From contig NZ_FKIF01000001.1 in NCBI RefSeq assembly GCF_900078705.1, positions 558,001 through 622,000 of the forward strand: a stretch of DNA of 64,000 nt. Direction: 5' to 3'. The notes under the pieces are model-generated. The model saw nothing but the letters and a program-made list of their open reading frames with translations. It did not search any database and was not told where the DNA came from. Positions within the stretch are counted from its first letter, which is position 1; every line of letters starts with the position of its first letter. The position numbers and the translations under genes were made by a program. Below are positions 19,901-26,639 of this stretch, piece after piece. The DNA comes from Bordetella ansorpii (GTDB lineage: Bacteria; Pseudomonadota; Gammaproteobacteria; Burkholderiales; Burkholderiaceae_B).

Positions 19901-21349
19901 GGACTCCTGGATGAGCGCATCGCGCTGGCTGTCCAGCGCCGTCTGCCCGTCGTCGCCCAGCGTGATCGCCCCATCGTTGCCGATGGCCACGTCGCCCGCC
20001 ACGATGGCCGTGACGGCGCCCGCGCCCAACGCCACCTTGCCGCGCGCGTCGTTGGCGGAATTCAAAAGGTGGATGGTGCCGCGCGTGTTCACCGAGGTGG
20101 TGCTGACCGCCACGCCAGCCTGCTCGACCATGCGGCCGGCCAGCGTGATGTCCCCTTCGCGCGCCAGGATCAGGCCGCTGTTGCGCACCAGCCCCGCGGG
20201 ATTGGGCACCGGATTGCCGCCGCCATCCACGCCATCGGCATTGAACTGCGGCGCGATCTCGTTGCCGCGCGTGGTCGAGAACTGGTTGCCCGTGGTGCCG
20301 TAGCCCTTGCGGATGATGAAACTGTTGCCCGCCGCCAGCTGCGCCTGGCCCCTGCGCGTGACCAGGGTGCCCGCGTTGCTGGCCTCGCGGCCCAGCAGCA
20401 GCACGTAGCCGCCGCCGTCCGTCACCGACACCGGCTCGTGCGTGACGATGCGCGCGCCCGCCTCGACCGACACGGCGCCCGCCACGGCCTCGGTGAAGGT
20501 CGGCGTGGTGACGCTGGCGCCGTACAGGCCATTATCGATGAACTGCGTATCGGTGATCTTCGCCGCGGCCGCCACCAGGTTGCGCACGTTGACCTGGCTG
20601 CCCCCGCCGAACACCACGCCGTTCTGGTTGACCACCATCACCGTGCCCTGCGCCGTCAGGGCACCCTCGACGCGGCTGGGCGCCACGCCCGGCTTCACGC
20701 GGTTCAGCACGGCCCAGCCGCTGGCCTTGGACGGGTCCTGGTCCGGACTGCCGCCGCTCTGGTCGAACGCCAGCGTGGTATCGCGGCCGACGTTGAAGGT
20801 GTCCCAGTTGAGAATCGCCCGGTCGGCGGTCTGCTTCACCGTGACGACCGTGCGGCCGTTCTCGGTGCGCTGGGTGGGCAGCGCCGCATTGCGCCACAGC
20901 GCCGGGTCGAGCACGCGGGTCGGGGCCAGCGCATCGTCGGCCGCGCCGGCGGCCAGCTTCAGCCCGCCTTCGGCCAGGCCGTCGGGCACCGTGCCGGGCT
21001 GGCCCAGCGCGGCCGCGCGCGCGGCATTCTGCGCCGCCACCTGCGCGGCGATGGCCGAGGCCGTGCGGCCCAGGTTGTCCACCGATTGCTGCAGCTTCTG
21101 CTGCGCCTGCTGGCGCTGGCGCGCCGACGAGGGCATGGCGCCGGTGCGGGCGCCGGCGTTGGCGCGGATCTGCGCCTTGGCGCCGTCCTGCGCGAACCAG
21201 GCGCCGCCCGCATGCGAGGCCGCCGGCATGGCCGCTGCGCCGGCGGTCAGCGCCATGGCCAGCGCGCGCGCCAGGGGAGCCATGCCGAAACCGGCATGCG
21301 CCGCGCGTCCGCGACCACGATTGTTGCTGTTGCGCCCGATGTTGTTCAT
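7979..21349 (-). CDS. giant filamentous-haemagglutinin-like exoprotein (TPS domain, DUF3739-type C-terminus), 4456 aa
   Basis: A very large secreted or surface beta-helix protein of the two-partner-secretion (TpsA) type. The start at 21349 has an AAGGGA ribosome site; an in-frame extension to 21487 lacks one. A long signal peptide (about residues 1-47, ending ASHA) is followed by the TPS domain at roughly residues 170-290, with WDTFNVG and NQNGVVFGGG (the NPNG-type motif). Thousands of residues of repetitive Gly/Asp/Ala-rich beta-helix follow. The C-terminus carries the DUF3739-like block (TGAGIATLNPIPEVPPGDVDLLAPLGTIDAGEAGIRVSGN, in two parts). The only cysteines I found are two Cys-Gly-Cys pairs. 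A FecR/ECF sigma/STN cassette lies upstream and another ECF sigma downstream. No TpsB transporter gene is in the window. Adhesin is the likeliest role, by family only. Confidence 0.9.
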   Translation of the reverse strand: MNNIGRNSNNRGRGRAAHAGFGMAPLARALAMALTAGAAAMPAASHAGGAWFAQDGAKAQIRANAGARTGAMPSSARQRQQAQQKLQQSVDNLGRTASAIAAQVAAQNAARAAALGQPGTVPDGLAEGGLKLAAGAADDALAPTRVLDPALWRNAALPTQRTENGRTVVTVKQTADRAILNWDTFNVGRDTTLAFDQSGGSPDQDPSKASGWAVLNRVKPGVAPSRVEGALTAQGTVMVVNQNGVVFGGGSQVNVRNLVAAAAKITDTQFIDNGLYGASVTTPTFTEAVAGAVSVEAGARIVTHEPVSVTDGGGYVLLLGREASNAGTLVTRRGQAQLAAGNSFIIRKGYGTTGNQFSTTRGNEIAPQFNADGVDGGGNPVPNPAGLVRNSGLILAREGDITLAGRMVEQAGVAVSTTSVNTRGTIHLLNSANDARGKVALGAGAVTAIVAGDVAIGNDGAITLGDDGQTALDSQRDALIQESAALDTQRVTASKSAGRNFDNYSTLADRRDQSRVEIVGGGAVTFAEGSLTLATGGQLAVSAGNSTAGTKEAGPGAIATTYGVIQLDGGARLDVAGSVGVRVAMERNNLRINVQGNELRDAPINRDSGRLMNDDLWVDRRTLTYVKAGTGGYEGDRWYTAGGLLEVGGYVGNQGHTIGEWTAQGGTVNLATDNVITQAGSRVNLSGGTLDVQSGWINLSWLRGSDGRLYTADTAPGDLTYQGLYQGYEDAHARWGGNATRYFRNPLLGPSRRYEQGYTVGRDAGRLIVQSSSARLEGELDASAYNGPRQTEARPLAMDDAYKLGQTQAALGGVLALDSYDASLSSEGVSARLNQNAPIRIDNAPPVEGAQQGSLVWISLDRVNASGLAGLRAATLGDLTIGGDLTMSPGGFIDLSMGALSVYGDLTARAGSVSIRALTSPYGDARDLTLPSGVTIDTRGLWTNASLDPAQAWGMAFRDGGSVTLGAAGALSLEVGSRIDASAGGAVRADGSTAGGAGGNVSLNAGGLVIDGGGTIASYGFARGGKLSIVTPAAVSIGGTLLQTRGQLTPGETAPFDLTVGEDFVVPAGTRLAFELKVSSGRFIKPGAIVPAGVSVNVGAAPATVGPNGWAPPMSGVFARPPGSANGGRSYAVGEQIPAGYLVYAVNSQFPEGYRLPADAFTAPLPIYPKLYTYAAGSVLAGDLIVTAGSALPRGAVLPVAAPVLPVFEIVDASAFFQQGFASYTLSGAAGAIVQPGARVDVAMPVYRFLDTDRATGVPRRLLAGDALAGAVELALPPLFDTNVRQGTMTQRAGADLSLTGGIPLPPAAGAPASQLVTGAVIIGEGAVVNVDPDHRIDLSSKGQVTIDGSLVAPGGTITAVNTRLLKDLRSVVVNNPYFEDVDPTDALSVWVGEHGLLDVSGRAYTALDRQGDPFGVVLDGGSVVLGSTGGKDPDSLGTLSSGAYVVIRPGARIDASGAQALIGPGGRDNRAVRDVASDGGSITLSSYQGFFVDDLLRDDGSRAPALRAQSGGAGASGGTLSLVLESPLYGGPFGVDPSSRPGRALTVVQRYAPSALPGDLAPGAMDAAFVPAQARISAEQIAAGGFDGLSLWGRSAIVFDGDVDLSLGRSLTLNKGFLYQTTPGANVTLRAPYVLYDGGTLLKGASNFGPDMVGGTRLPAYGIGGTFRVEAGLIDLRHTMRVDFDQTTLQSSGDLRFLAATAPPSDAPLNDGTTRRTELRAFGDIELAAAQVYPASGVTATVRAGLGNTPASDPSVLQIRSTGAVPAQPYSVLGNLTLTADVIRQGGVLRAPFGLLTLNATQGVELQEGSITSVSTRGLVIPFGGTVDGVKYLYNGFDAAKPELLVGQYSASMFPDDSGTISRGTIGVSINAASLTSAPGSLLDLSGGGQLVGGAFITGRGGSVDTLLNPLDPGGKVYAIVPGATTAPVAGGYYKAWTGDVPGIGQQITLADGVPGLPAGTYTLLPANYALLPGAWRIELGGHAERPAKVPVVPLRNGSYVLTGTQSVAGTGIRDAYGTRVTLTSGQTLRTYSAYNDQGYTAFQLAQTRTFGALRPMIEADGQRLWFNARAAAAAPANSALVFNGRADFSAGDAAGYDGSFSLTAPTNATLVLTGPGSTRQNNATTVTASAAEIGKVQAPNLYLGGRVGASYSDPNVAFETNGMAQNVVLERGASLSASQVVLAAKQKVTLEEGAAISTLGRGKRWLDTNSSGLLFGNKPSPYEGMALLLVSNGQFTMDAPSGLFGTSIELKDGASLYSEGTIGFYSDVGVTLAGTPRIGTRNLSLAVPSFNIGSDASLAAVGALPPGMNLNQRFLDTLFAGVPEVGAPALENLVLTANKSVNFFGSVDLDTIDPATGRSRLAQLVFNTPAIYGYGGADDTVRLSTGTLVWNNALTRVTFSDYTQTQYGSVLPGALLPTGPGQGRFVVDADAVVFGNPTLAQPNTTVEFHRLMLGFSDVTFNAKERITGNARGTVSFYQRGADPSTRFDPDTYAGTGGNLHLNTPLLTGDSGSVIGYRAGGAIEVKAPAGAAPALPSAAGSLGAQLDLHGGAIDLASSVVLPSGRLTLAADGDIVLADGSLLDVSGRRLRFFDVTRDTWAGDVVIESEHGDIVQRAGSVIDVSAANQDAGTLRLSAIDAGHGAVLLGGTLRGSGGQGRASGTFDVRAQRIGAGPASLNADFAALNAQLGEAGFFGARAFNLRQGDLTIGDGVKARAVTVSVDGGSLTVTGRIDASGTQPGAIRLAARDDLRLAGNAVLDAHGTVLQVDSYGQPIEAKNRGTVELTASQGWLRLDDGAMLDVSAPGVAYGRVALNARRVTETGGDVRVDASGRVDVRGASSIALNAFWTYQPGDADGTIMQDNGLGAGGAVLDAQGRLGLDQVDARSRAFHDNALANTDLQRRLAGLRAYGDAYHLRPGVEIVSGDASNGKLTIKGDVDLSRYRYGPNADLNPNSARYGAGEPLALAVRAAGDLDIKGSISDGFGRPNATPDDSAILLAAGATLTADYTLPENVTLASGTKLASGAVIPIDVNLPGGQSLSAGQAAARQYVLDLPLNPTFGEYIYVFDGVDAWSGWDPDPVYVESGSITDYYWCGCTYYPGDPIVYGVLGQGAVIEAGTVISHPSNPAKARIVLSGGPKIAAGKILPQQVTLATDYRLPTAVVATGRIVTPGRTWEAGETLPASTELPQGTVVGQGASLPFDFEIQGTTWHAGSPLVLSGGYTLSSDLALAQGTVLPQGTVISASGNVTSQATRPVWAVAPMLAAGSQSASIRLVGGADLAAADMRGLQSAGALGGAGDVTLNDPRTSNSTRMPIFSVLRTGTGDLDILAGGDFSQATPFGVYTAGTQRDLPEGNEAFTLQRARLTGVAAYDAALEDRTTWYPDHGGDLYVSVRADLTGQTWFSPSNPSYNSYNITSWLWRQGGEGMGQQTAWSINFGTYANVGVRYNPALGGNEQLVGVVGFSGLGALGGGNVTLLAEGDAGALAPFSVNIGVPEGTPKQATGLNVAVGATGRVTGVNTTDDGRVTGGTLVQTGGGDLVLRIGRGLNPAQPSISNVDAMQGTLTNLRGDIDVLAGSVGHLKLTYGTKSTQDPRGVDLYDAQRVSAAVAGPVIVPGDGQTSVRSRGDLVLSSYVDPTMAAPPSVGDIGVAGYSFVGTLAGNPQQTGAGRNWFSLWTPDTAVSLFSAGGGVLPFHTGAGRSYLPSTFDAVAGDGSIYYGSQYSTNVAVYALLPSPAGQLELLARDSIQAGAMGATAKLGLSGARAGVNDLPNPFKPAWVLTPRNYTGGVEQLDITSSCGCDTNTLVIVTPPAWEGALPTLRPRSGYFAFQGMDTPVDALHAGDANPIRLYAVNGDIVDAALGASTLASPTVPGSYLAAKAAQVRAGRDIVAFGMGPTNSPLSDPSVIMNVDANDVSVLQAGRDIFYANVRIGGPGVLEATAGRNVYQGNMGSLVSIGGIIPGDTRPGADIAVHVGFGPAGPQGADWAALIARYLDPANQADVASGLPLADQAGKVAQSYGGELTLAGWLRQEFGYQGDEAGAPQWLRDKQAELNAVRAADDKTPRDLSREYADTSQAYLVNWLRARYGFEADGGTDRAAAARAYFDALPAEQQRVFLRALYYTELREGGREYNDSDGPRFGSYLRGRQMIATLFPRQDAYAGDMTQFGASGIQTWAGGDIQVLAPGGQIVVGVQGEPPPGTAGLITLGRGDVQLYSQGSILLGLSRIMTTFGGSILAWSAQGDINAGRGSKTTLVYTPPRRAYDTWGNVQLSPQAPSTGAGIATLNPIPEVPPGDVDLLAPLGTIDAGEAGIRVSGNLNIAALQVVNAANIQVQGEAVGVPVVAAVNVGALTSASTAATSAVNAAQDAVARSRAAAQKALPSIISVQILGFGDAGATSVPAPARGAGAQGRAAPAASAGQAYDRTSLLQIVGMGGRTDPAQVSRLTDAQRRSLENDR

Positions 21350-21587
21350 GCCCGTCCCTTCCGATAAGCCAAAGTCGATGCGGTACCGGCCGCACGGCGC
21401 GGTCGGAATTGCTGCCGGCCTGGCGCGGCCCATGCCGCGGCCAGGGCCGGATATGGCTAAAACGAACGGCTTGCGAAGATCCCGCAAACTTTCTATTTGA
21501 ATTATTTCTTGCAGTTCACGACGCCAACGTGACGCGCCCGGGCATGGCCTCGGACAGGAACGAGCGCGACGGCCGGAGAAACCGGTG
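21350..21587 (-). promoter_or_regulatory. promoter-leader region of the giant exoprotein gene
   Basis: Gap of 238 bases between the FecR-type gene and the exoprotein. Around 21478-21515 it holds an AT-rich island unusual for this genome (GAAATAATTCAAATAG read on the minus strand), next to a hairpin TTGCG-N7-CGCAA. A promoter here, perhaps used by the adjacent ECF sigma, is plausible, but I could not assign firm -35/-10 boxes. Long untranslated leader, about 130 bases. Confidence 0.35.
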
Positions 21588-22595
21588 TCAGGTAAGAATG
21601 AGCACGCCGCCCGGCAACGCCCGGGCGTCGAGACCGAAGACGTGCTGAAGCTGCGTCAGCGCCAGATCGAGCGAGGCGATGCGGAAGTGGCCGGTGACCA
21701 TCTCGCGGCGCGCCGCGTCGTTCATCAGCACCACGCGGCCGGGCCGATAGCGGTTGATCTCGTCCAGCACCTGGGGCAGCCGGGTATGGCGGAACACCAG
21801 GATGCCGTCGCGCCAGGCAGACACCTCGTCCAGGTCGACGCGGGTGGCCGCGCCGACGGTGGCCGGGTCGTAGACCACCTGCTGCCGCGCCTGCAGGATG
21901 AGTCCTCCCGCGGCATGCTCCAGGCGCACGGCGCCCTCGACGCAGGTGACGCAGACTTTGCCGCCCTCGAGCCGCCGCACGTCGAAGCTGCCGGACTGCG
22001 CGTGCGCGCTGCCCGCGCCGGCGGTGACGGCGAACGACCGTGCGCCGCCGGCCAGGTCGACGGCCGCCTCGCCGCTCAACAGCTCCAGCCCCACCAGCGC
22101 GCCCGCGCTGACTTGCCGGCGCGCGCTCGTGGCGGTATTCAAGACGACGCTGACATGCTCGGCCAGCGCCAGCGTGCGCTGCTCGCCGCGCGCGGTGCGG
22201 TAATCGGCGCCCCACTCGGACGGCGCCGGCCACAGCCCCAGGGGCGGATAGGCCACGGCCACCCCGGCCGCGGCGACCGCCCCGGCCGCCGCCCCGAGGA
22301 ACGCGCGCCGGCCGCGCCGGTCGGGCTTGCCGGACCGCTTCAGGCGGGCATGGGCGGCGCGCAACTCGGCATTGCCGCGCAGCAGTTGCCCGGCCGCGGG
22401 CCGCAGCACCGCCCAGCGGCGCACGACTTCTTCATGCACGGCCCGGTGCGCCGGACTGGCCGCCAGCCACTGGCGGAACCGCTGCTCGTCCCGTTCGGTG
22501 GCGTGGCCGGAATTCAGCAGGCGCAGCCATTCCCAGGCCTGCTGTGTGAGCGGGTCGCGGGCAACGGGAGATTCGTCGGCGGTCGGTGAGGTCAT
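21588..22595 (-). CDS. FecR-type anti-sigma / signal-transducing membrane regulator
   Basis: 335 residues with FecR architecture. A cytoplasmic N-terminal FecR_N domain (about 14-60, QQAWEWLRLLNSG and FRQWLAASPAHRAVHEEV) should bind the sigma factor. One membrane segment at about 99-116 is preceded by twin arginines (RRGRRAFLG), and the periplasmic FecR domain follows. The C-terminal part (about 265-335, VFRHTRLPQVLDEINRY onward) resembles the STN-like signalling fold. The start at 22595 gives the normal N-terminus and lies 49 bases after the sigma gene stop. It probably controls the sigma encoded just upstream and, through it, the exoprotein. The twin-arginine segment fits Tat export, as reported for E. 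coli FecR. Confidence 0.9.
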   Translation of the reverse strand: MTSPTADESPVARDPLTQQAWEWLRLLNSGHATERDEQRFRQWLAASPAHRAVHEEVVRRWAVLRPAAGQLLRGNAELRAAHARLKRSGKPDRRGRRAFLGAAAGAVAAAGVAVAYPPLGLWPAPSEWGADYRTARGEQRTLALAEHVSVVLNTATSARRQVSAGALVGLELLSGEAAVDLAGGARSFAVTAGAGSAHAQSGSFDVRRLEGGKVCVTCVEGAVRLEHAAGGLILQARQQVVYDPATVGAATRVDLDEVSAWRDGILVFRHTRLPQVLDEINRYRPGRVVLMNDAARREMVTGHFRIASLDLALTQLQHVFGLDARALPGGVLILT

Positions 22596-22644
22596 GGTCT
22601 GTTCTATAAACGAATGGCGGGCGCGCAACCCGCAATCGTCGCAT

Positions 22645-23148
22645 TCATCGGTCCTGGGGGTCGAAGTGGGCGTCCAGCGCATCGTGGGCGCGCTTCAGCT
22701 CGTATTCGACGGTACGCAGCGACACGCCCAGGCGGCTGGCCACTTCCTTCTGGGTGAGGCCGTCCCAGTGCACCAGCACCACGATCATCCGGCGCCGCTC
22801 GGGCATGCCTTCCATGATGCGGCTCAGCGCGTCGAGGTCGGAACGCGCGGCGGCGGTCTGCTCGGGGCCGGGCCGCGGGTCGGCGGCGTCGTCCAGCCAG
22901 GCGTCGGCCTGCTCGCCGGACACCGAGCGGCGCTGGCGGCGCTGGATGTCCACGGCGATGTTGACCGCCATCCGCACCAGGTAGGCGCCCGGGCTGTCCA
23001 TGGATCGCTCGTCGCGGCGCGCCTTCAGGCGCACCCAGGTGTCGTGCAGCGCATCGCCCGCCAGGTCGGCGTTGCCCAGCAGATGCGTCAGCCGCCCCTT
23101 CAGGTTGGCATAGCGCTTGTTCAGATAGTCGAGCAGGGTCTCGCTCAT
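22645..23148 (-). CDS. ECF (FecI-type) RNA polymerase sigma factor
   Basis: A 167-residue ECF sigma factor. Region 2 covers LTHLLGNADLAGDALHDTWVRL to YLVRMAVNIAVDIQRRQ; region 4 covers MPERRRMIVVLVHWDGLTQKEV with ASRLGVSLRTVEYELKRAH as DNA-binding helix-turn-helix. Length and order next to a FecR-type gene are those of FecI systems. It lies between the STN-TonB_C gene (46-base gap) and fecR, so the three are probably one transcript. The expected targets are its own operon and the downstream exoprotein. Confidence 0.92.
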   Translation of the reverse strand: MSETLLDYLNKRYANLKGRLTHLLGNADLAGDALHDTWVRLKARRDERSMDSPGAYLVRMAVNIAVDIQRRQRRSVSGEQADAWLDDAADPRPGPEQTAAARSDLDALSRIMEGMPERRRMIVVLVHWDGLTQKEVASRLGVSLRTVEYELKRAHDALDAHFDPQDR

Positions 23149-23194
23149 CGCGGCGTCCCGGTGCGCTTGGCGGCGGCGCGGCGGAGCCGGCCCG

Positions 23195-23908
23195 TCATCG
23201 GCTCGCTCCGGCGGGCCGGCAGGGGGAGACGCCGGCCGCGGCGGGCTGCAGGCTCATCACGAACGGCCGGCGCAGCTCGGGCCGCGGCGGCGGCGCCCCG
23301 ATGCTGACGCGGCCCAGCGTGGCCAGCAGCGCCACGTCGCGATAGGCGTCTCCGGAAGACTGCAGCAGGCGCGCATCGCGCACGCGGCCGCCGCCGTCCA
23401 CCCGGACGCGGAACAGTGCCTGGTACGCGCCGGGCGCCGTACGCGGGTCGTCGCACAGGGCTTGCCAGATGCGGGCCTGGACCAGGCCCGGGTAGCCATC
23501 CAGTGCGGCGGACGGCACAGGATCGGGCGCGGCGCGGCCGGATGGCCGGCGCAGCATGAACGTCCGGCCATGCGGGGTGACGACCGGTTCGGCCACCAGT
23601 CCGGTGCCGGCCAGCAACTGGCGCAAGGCGGCGTCCGCGGTCAGGCGGCCCCGCACGGGCGACGAAGTCAGTCCGGCCAGCAGGCTGCTGGAGAACAGCG
23701 CGGGCTGTCGGGAAATGTCGCCGTACTGGTACAACGCGTCCTCCAGCGGCTGGGCCGGGATGTCGAAATCGACGAGGGTATCCGCCATGACGGCTGCGTC
23801 CGCCGAGGCATCGGGGGCCGGCGCGGCCGGCGGCGGCGCGGCGGCCACCGCCAGTCCGCACAACACGCGCAGCATCGAGCGGGTCAGGCCGGGGTCATGC
23901 GGATGCAT
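23195..23908 (-). CDS. periplasmic STN-domain protein with C-terminal TonB_C-like domain
   Basis: 237 residues. A short hydrophobic N-terminal segment (MLRVLCGLAVAAA) looks like a signal peptide. Residues about 46-118 form an STN (secretin/TonB short N-terminal) domain of the kind that TonB-dependent transducers use to contact FecR: VDFDIPAQPLEDALYQYGD, then LRQLLAGTGL. Residues about 140-222 resemble a TonB C-terminal domain (FRVRVDGGGRVRDARLLQSSGD). No outer-membrane barrel is attached, unlike FecA-type receptors. It is the first gene of the sigma-FecR-exoprotein block and would be the natural periplasmic input. The start is uncertain (23908 or 23875). Function is inferred from domains and position. 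Confidence 0.75.
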   Translation of the reverse strand: MHPHDPGLTRSMLRVLCGLAVAAAPPPAAPAPDASADAAVMADTLVDFDIPAQPLEDALYQYGDISRQPALFSSSLLAGLTSSPVRGRLTADAALRQLLAGTGLVAEPVVTPHGRTFMLRRPSGRAAPDPVPSAALDGYPGLVQARIWQALCDDPRTAPGAYQALFRVRVDGGGRVRDARLLQSSGDAYRDVALLATLGRVSIGAPPPRPELRRPFVMSLQPAAAGVSPCRPAGASR

Positions 23909-24132
23909 CGAAGCCGCGTGCTCCGCGTCCGGCCGCGCGGGCAGGCGCGCAGGCAAGTGAACAGTCCGGCAAGATCGGCCCCCTGTGAACCGGGCGATGA
24001 TGCCAACCATATATGACTACTCCGTTACGCAGCGGCGATCATGGCGCCGGGCTGCGGCGGGGGGACGGGCTAGAATACCGGTTTCCCCAGCCAAGGCGCC
24101 CCCGGGATCTACACCCGTCACGGCGAACTTCG

Positions 24133-25605
24133 ATGCAAGAAACCACCCTCAAGCGTGCGCCGGCCCCGGCCGGCGCGCGCGCCGCCTCACCGGACGGCGC
24201 TCCCCGCAAACTGTATATCCGCACCTTCGGCTGCCAGATGAACGAGTACGACTCGGACAAGATGGCCGACGTGCTGCGCGACGACCAGGGCCTGGAACTG
24301 ACCGACTCGCCCGAAGAGGCCGACGTCATTCTCTTCAATACCTGTTCGGTACGCGAGAAGGCCCAGGAGAAGGTCTTCTCCGACCTGGGCCGCGTGCAGC
24401 ACCTGAAAAAGCTCAATCCGCGCCTGGTCATCGGCGTGGGCGGCTGCGTGGCCAGCCAGGAAGGCGAGGCCATCGTCAAGCGCGCGCCCTATGTCGACGT
24501 GGTGTTCGGCCCGCAGACCCTGCACCGCCTGCCCGAGCTCATCGCGCGCCGCCGCGCGCAGGGCCGTTCGCAGGTCGACATCAGCTTCCCCGAGATCGAG
24601 AAATTCGACGCCATGCCGCCGCCGCGCGTGGATGGCGCCACCGCCTTCGTGTCCATCATGGAAGGCTGTAGCAAATACTGCAGCTTCTGCGTCGTGCCCT
24701 ACACGCGCGGCGACGAAGTCTCGCGTCCGTTCGACGACGTGCTGGTCGAGGTGGCCGACCTGGCCGACCAGGGGGTGAAGGAAGTCACGCTGCTGGGCCA
24801 GAACGTCAACGCCTACCGCGGCGCGATGGGCGATTCCGGCGAGATCGCCGACTTCGCCACGCTGCTGGAATACGTGCACGAGATCCCCGGCATCGAGCGC
24901 ATCCGCTACACCACCTCGCATCCCAAGGAAATGACCCAGCGCATGGTCGACGCCTATGCGCACCTGCCCAAGCTGGTGTCCTTCCTGCACCTGCCGGTGC
25001 AGGCAGGCAGCGACCGCGTGCTGGCCGCCATGAAGCGCGGCTACACGGCGCTGGAATTCAAATCCGTGGTGCGCAAGCTGCGCGCCGCGCGCCCCGGGCT
25101 GACGCTGTCGTCCGACTTCATCGTGGGCTTCCCTGGCGAAACCGAGGAAGACTTCGAGAAGACCATGAAACTGATCGCGGACGTCGGCTTCGACACCTCG
25201 TTCTCCTTCGTCTACTCGCGCCGCCCCGGCACGCCCGCCGCCGACCTGCACGACGACACGCCGCAGGACGTCAAGCTGCGCCGGCTGCAACGCCTGCAGG
25301 CCCTGATCAACGAACAGGCCGCCGCCATCGCCAACGGCATGGTAGGCACGCGCCAGCGCGTGCTGGTCGAGGGCGAGTCGCGCCGCGACGCCCGCGAACT
25401 GATGGGCCGCACCGAGAACAACCGCATCGTCAACTTCGCCGCGCCGGCCCGCCTGATCGGCCAGATGGTCGACGTCGAAATCACGCACGCGAACACCAAC
25501 ACGCTGCGCGGCCGGGTGGCCACCGGCTCGCCGGATGGCTCCGGCAGCCACTGCGCCACGCAGCAGGCAAGCGCCCGCATCACTGCGGGCCAGGACACCG
25601 AATGA
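24133..25605 (+). CDS. miaB: tRNA-2-methylthio-N6-dimethylallyladenosine synthase MiaB
   Basis: Radical-SAM methylthiotransferase modifying A37 of tRNAs that read UNN codons. The 490-residue protein has the UPF0004 N-terminal domain with three cluster cysteines ([26 protein letters not shown]), the radical-SAM CSKYCSFC motif, and a C-terminal TRAM domain. The start at 24133 was chosen because [12 protein letters not shown] then begins after a short basic extension; the frame is open further upstream. It begins an ATGA-overlapped series with ybeZ. Confidence 0.96.
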   Translation: MQETTLKRAPAPAGARAASPDGAPRKLYIRTFGCQMNEYDSDKMADVLRDDQGLELTDSPEEADVILFNTCSVREKAQEKVFSDLGRVQHLKKLNPRLVIGVGGCVASQEGEAIVKRAPYVDVVFGPQTLHRLPELIARRRAQGRSQVDISFPEIEKFDAMPPPRVDGATAFVSIMEGCSKYCSFCVVPYTRGDEVSRPFDDVLVEVADLADQGVKEVTLLGQNVNAYRGAMGDSGEIADFATLLEYVHEIPGIERIRYTTSHPKEMTQRMVDAYAHLPKLVSFLHLPVQAGSDRVLAAMKRGYTALEFKSVVRKLRAARPGLTLSSDFIVGFPGETEEDFEKTMKLIADVGFDTSFSFVYSRRPGTPAADLHDDTPQDVKLRRLQRLQALINEQAAAIANGMVGTRQRVLVEGESRRDARELMGRTENNRIVNFAAPARLIGQMVDVEITHANTNTLRGRVATGSPDGSGSHCATQQASARITAGQDTE

Positions 25606-26639
25606 GTACAGCCCCCCGCGGCCGCAAGCGGCTGATGCCCGTCATCATCACGCTGGACGGCGACAACACCCACCTGGCCAACCTGTGCGGCCCCCTGGAC
25701 GAGAACCTGCGCCAACTGGCCGACGGCATGGGCGTGCGCCTGTCGCGGCGCGGCTCGCGCGTCACCATCGAGGGCGAGCAGGCAGAACTGGCCGGCCGCG
25801 CCCTGCGCCGTTTCCATGACCAGGCCACGCACCGCGAACTGTCGATCGACGACATCCAGTTGGGCCTGGTCGAGATCGGCGTCGGCCGCCAGGCCGAGGA
25901 AGAATCCCAGGAGATCGACCCGCGCGAACAGGGCGCCAACGGCCTGCCCGGCCTGGAAAGCGAGGACGGCACGCCGATCCTGCGCACCCGCCGCTCCGAC
26001 CTGCGCCCCCGCACGCCGCGCCAGCGCGACTACCTGGAAAACATCCTCAAGCACGACATCACCTTCGGCGTGGGCCCGGCCGGCACGGGCAAGACCTGGC
26101 TGGCGGTGGCCTGCGCCATCGACGCCATGGAGCGCGAGACGGTGCAGCGCCTGGTGCTGACGCGTCCGGCCGTCGAGGCCGGCGAGCGCCTGGGCTTCCT
26201 GCCCGGCGACCTGGCCCAGAAGGTCGACCCCTATCTGCGCCCGCTGTACGACGCCCTGTACGACCTGATGGGTTTCGACCGCGTGCAGCGCCTGTTCGAG
26301 AAGCAGACCATCGAGATCGCGCCGCTGGCCTACATGCGCGGCCGCACGCTGAACCACGCCTTCGTCATCCTGGACGAGGCGCAGAACACGACGCCCGAGC
26401 AGATGAAGATGTTCCTGACCCGCATCGGGTTCGGCAGCAAGGCGGTCATCACCGGCGACCCCTCGCAGGTCGACCTGCCGCGCGGCCAGCGCAGCGGCCT
26501 GGCGCATGCCGTGCAGGTGCTGGAAGACGTGCAGGGCATCGCCACCACGCGCTTCACCAGCCGCGACGTGGTGCGCCACCCCCTGGTGGCCCGCATCGTC
26601 GACGCCTACGACCTGGCCGCCCAGAATGAAGAGTCCTGA
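25602..26639 (+). CDS. ybeZ: PhoH-like ATPase YbeZ
   Basis: PhoH-family P-loop NTPase linked to RNA and ribosome quality control together with YbeY. 345 residues; a KH-like N-terminal region is followed by Walker [12 protein letters not shown] near residue 157 and Walker [11 protein letters not shown]. The start overlaps the miaB stop (ATGA), and the end overlaps ybeY by 14 bases. This miaB-ybeZ-ybeY-corC-lnt order is conserved in proteobacteria. Confidence 0.95.
   Translation: MSTAPRGRKRLMPVIITLDGDNTHLANLCGPLDENLRQLADGMGVRLSRRGSRVTIEGEQAELAGRALRRFHDQATHRELSIDDIQLGLVEIGVGRQAEEESQEIDPREQGANGLPGLESEDGTPILRTRRSDLRPRTPRQRDYLENILKHDITFGVGPAGTGKTWLAVACAIDAMERETVQRLVLTRPAVEAGERLGFLPGDLAQKVDPYLRPLYDALYDLMGFDRVQRLFEKQTIEIAPLAYMRGRTLNHAFVILDEAQNTTPEQMKMFLTRIGFGSKAVITGDPSQVDLPRGQRSGLAHAVQVLEDVQGIATTRFTSRDVVRHPLVARIVDAYDLAAQNEES

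Noticed and set aside
21350-21487. In-frame N-terminal extension of the exoprotein
   Set aside because: The added 46 residues lack a ribosome site and would bury the signal peptide; the ATG at 21349 has AAGGGA upstream.
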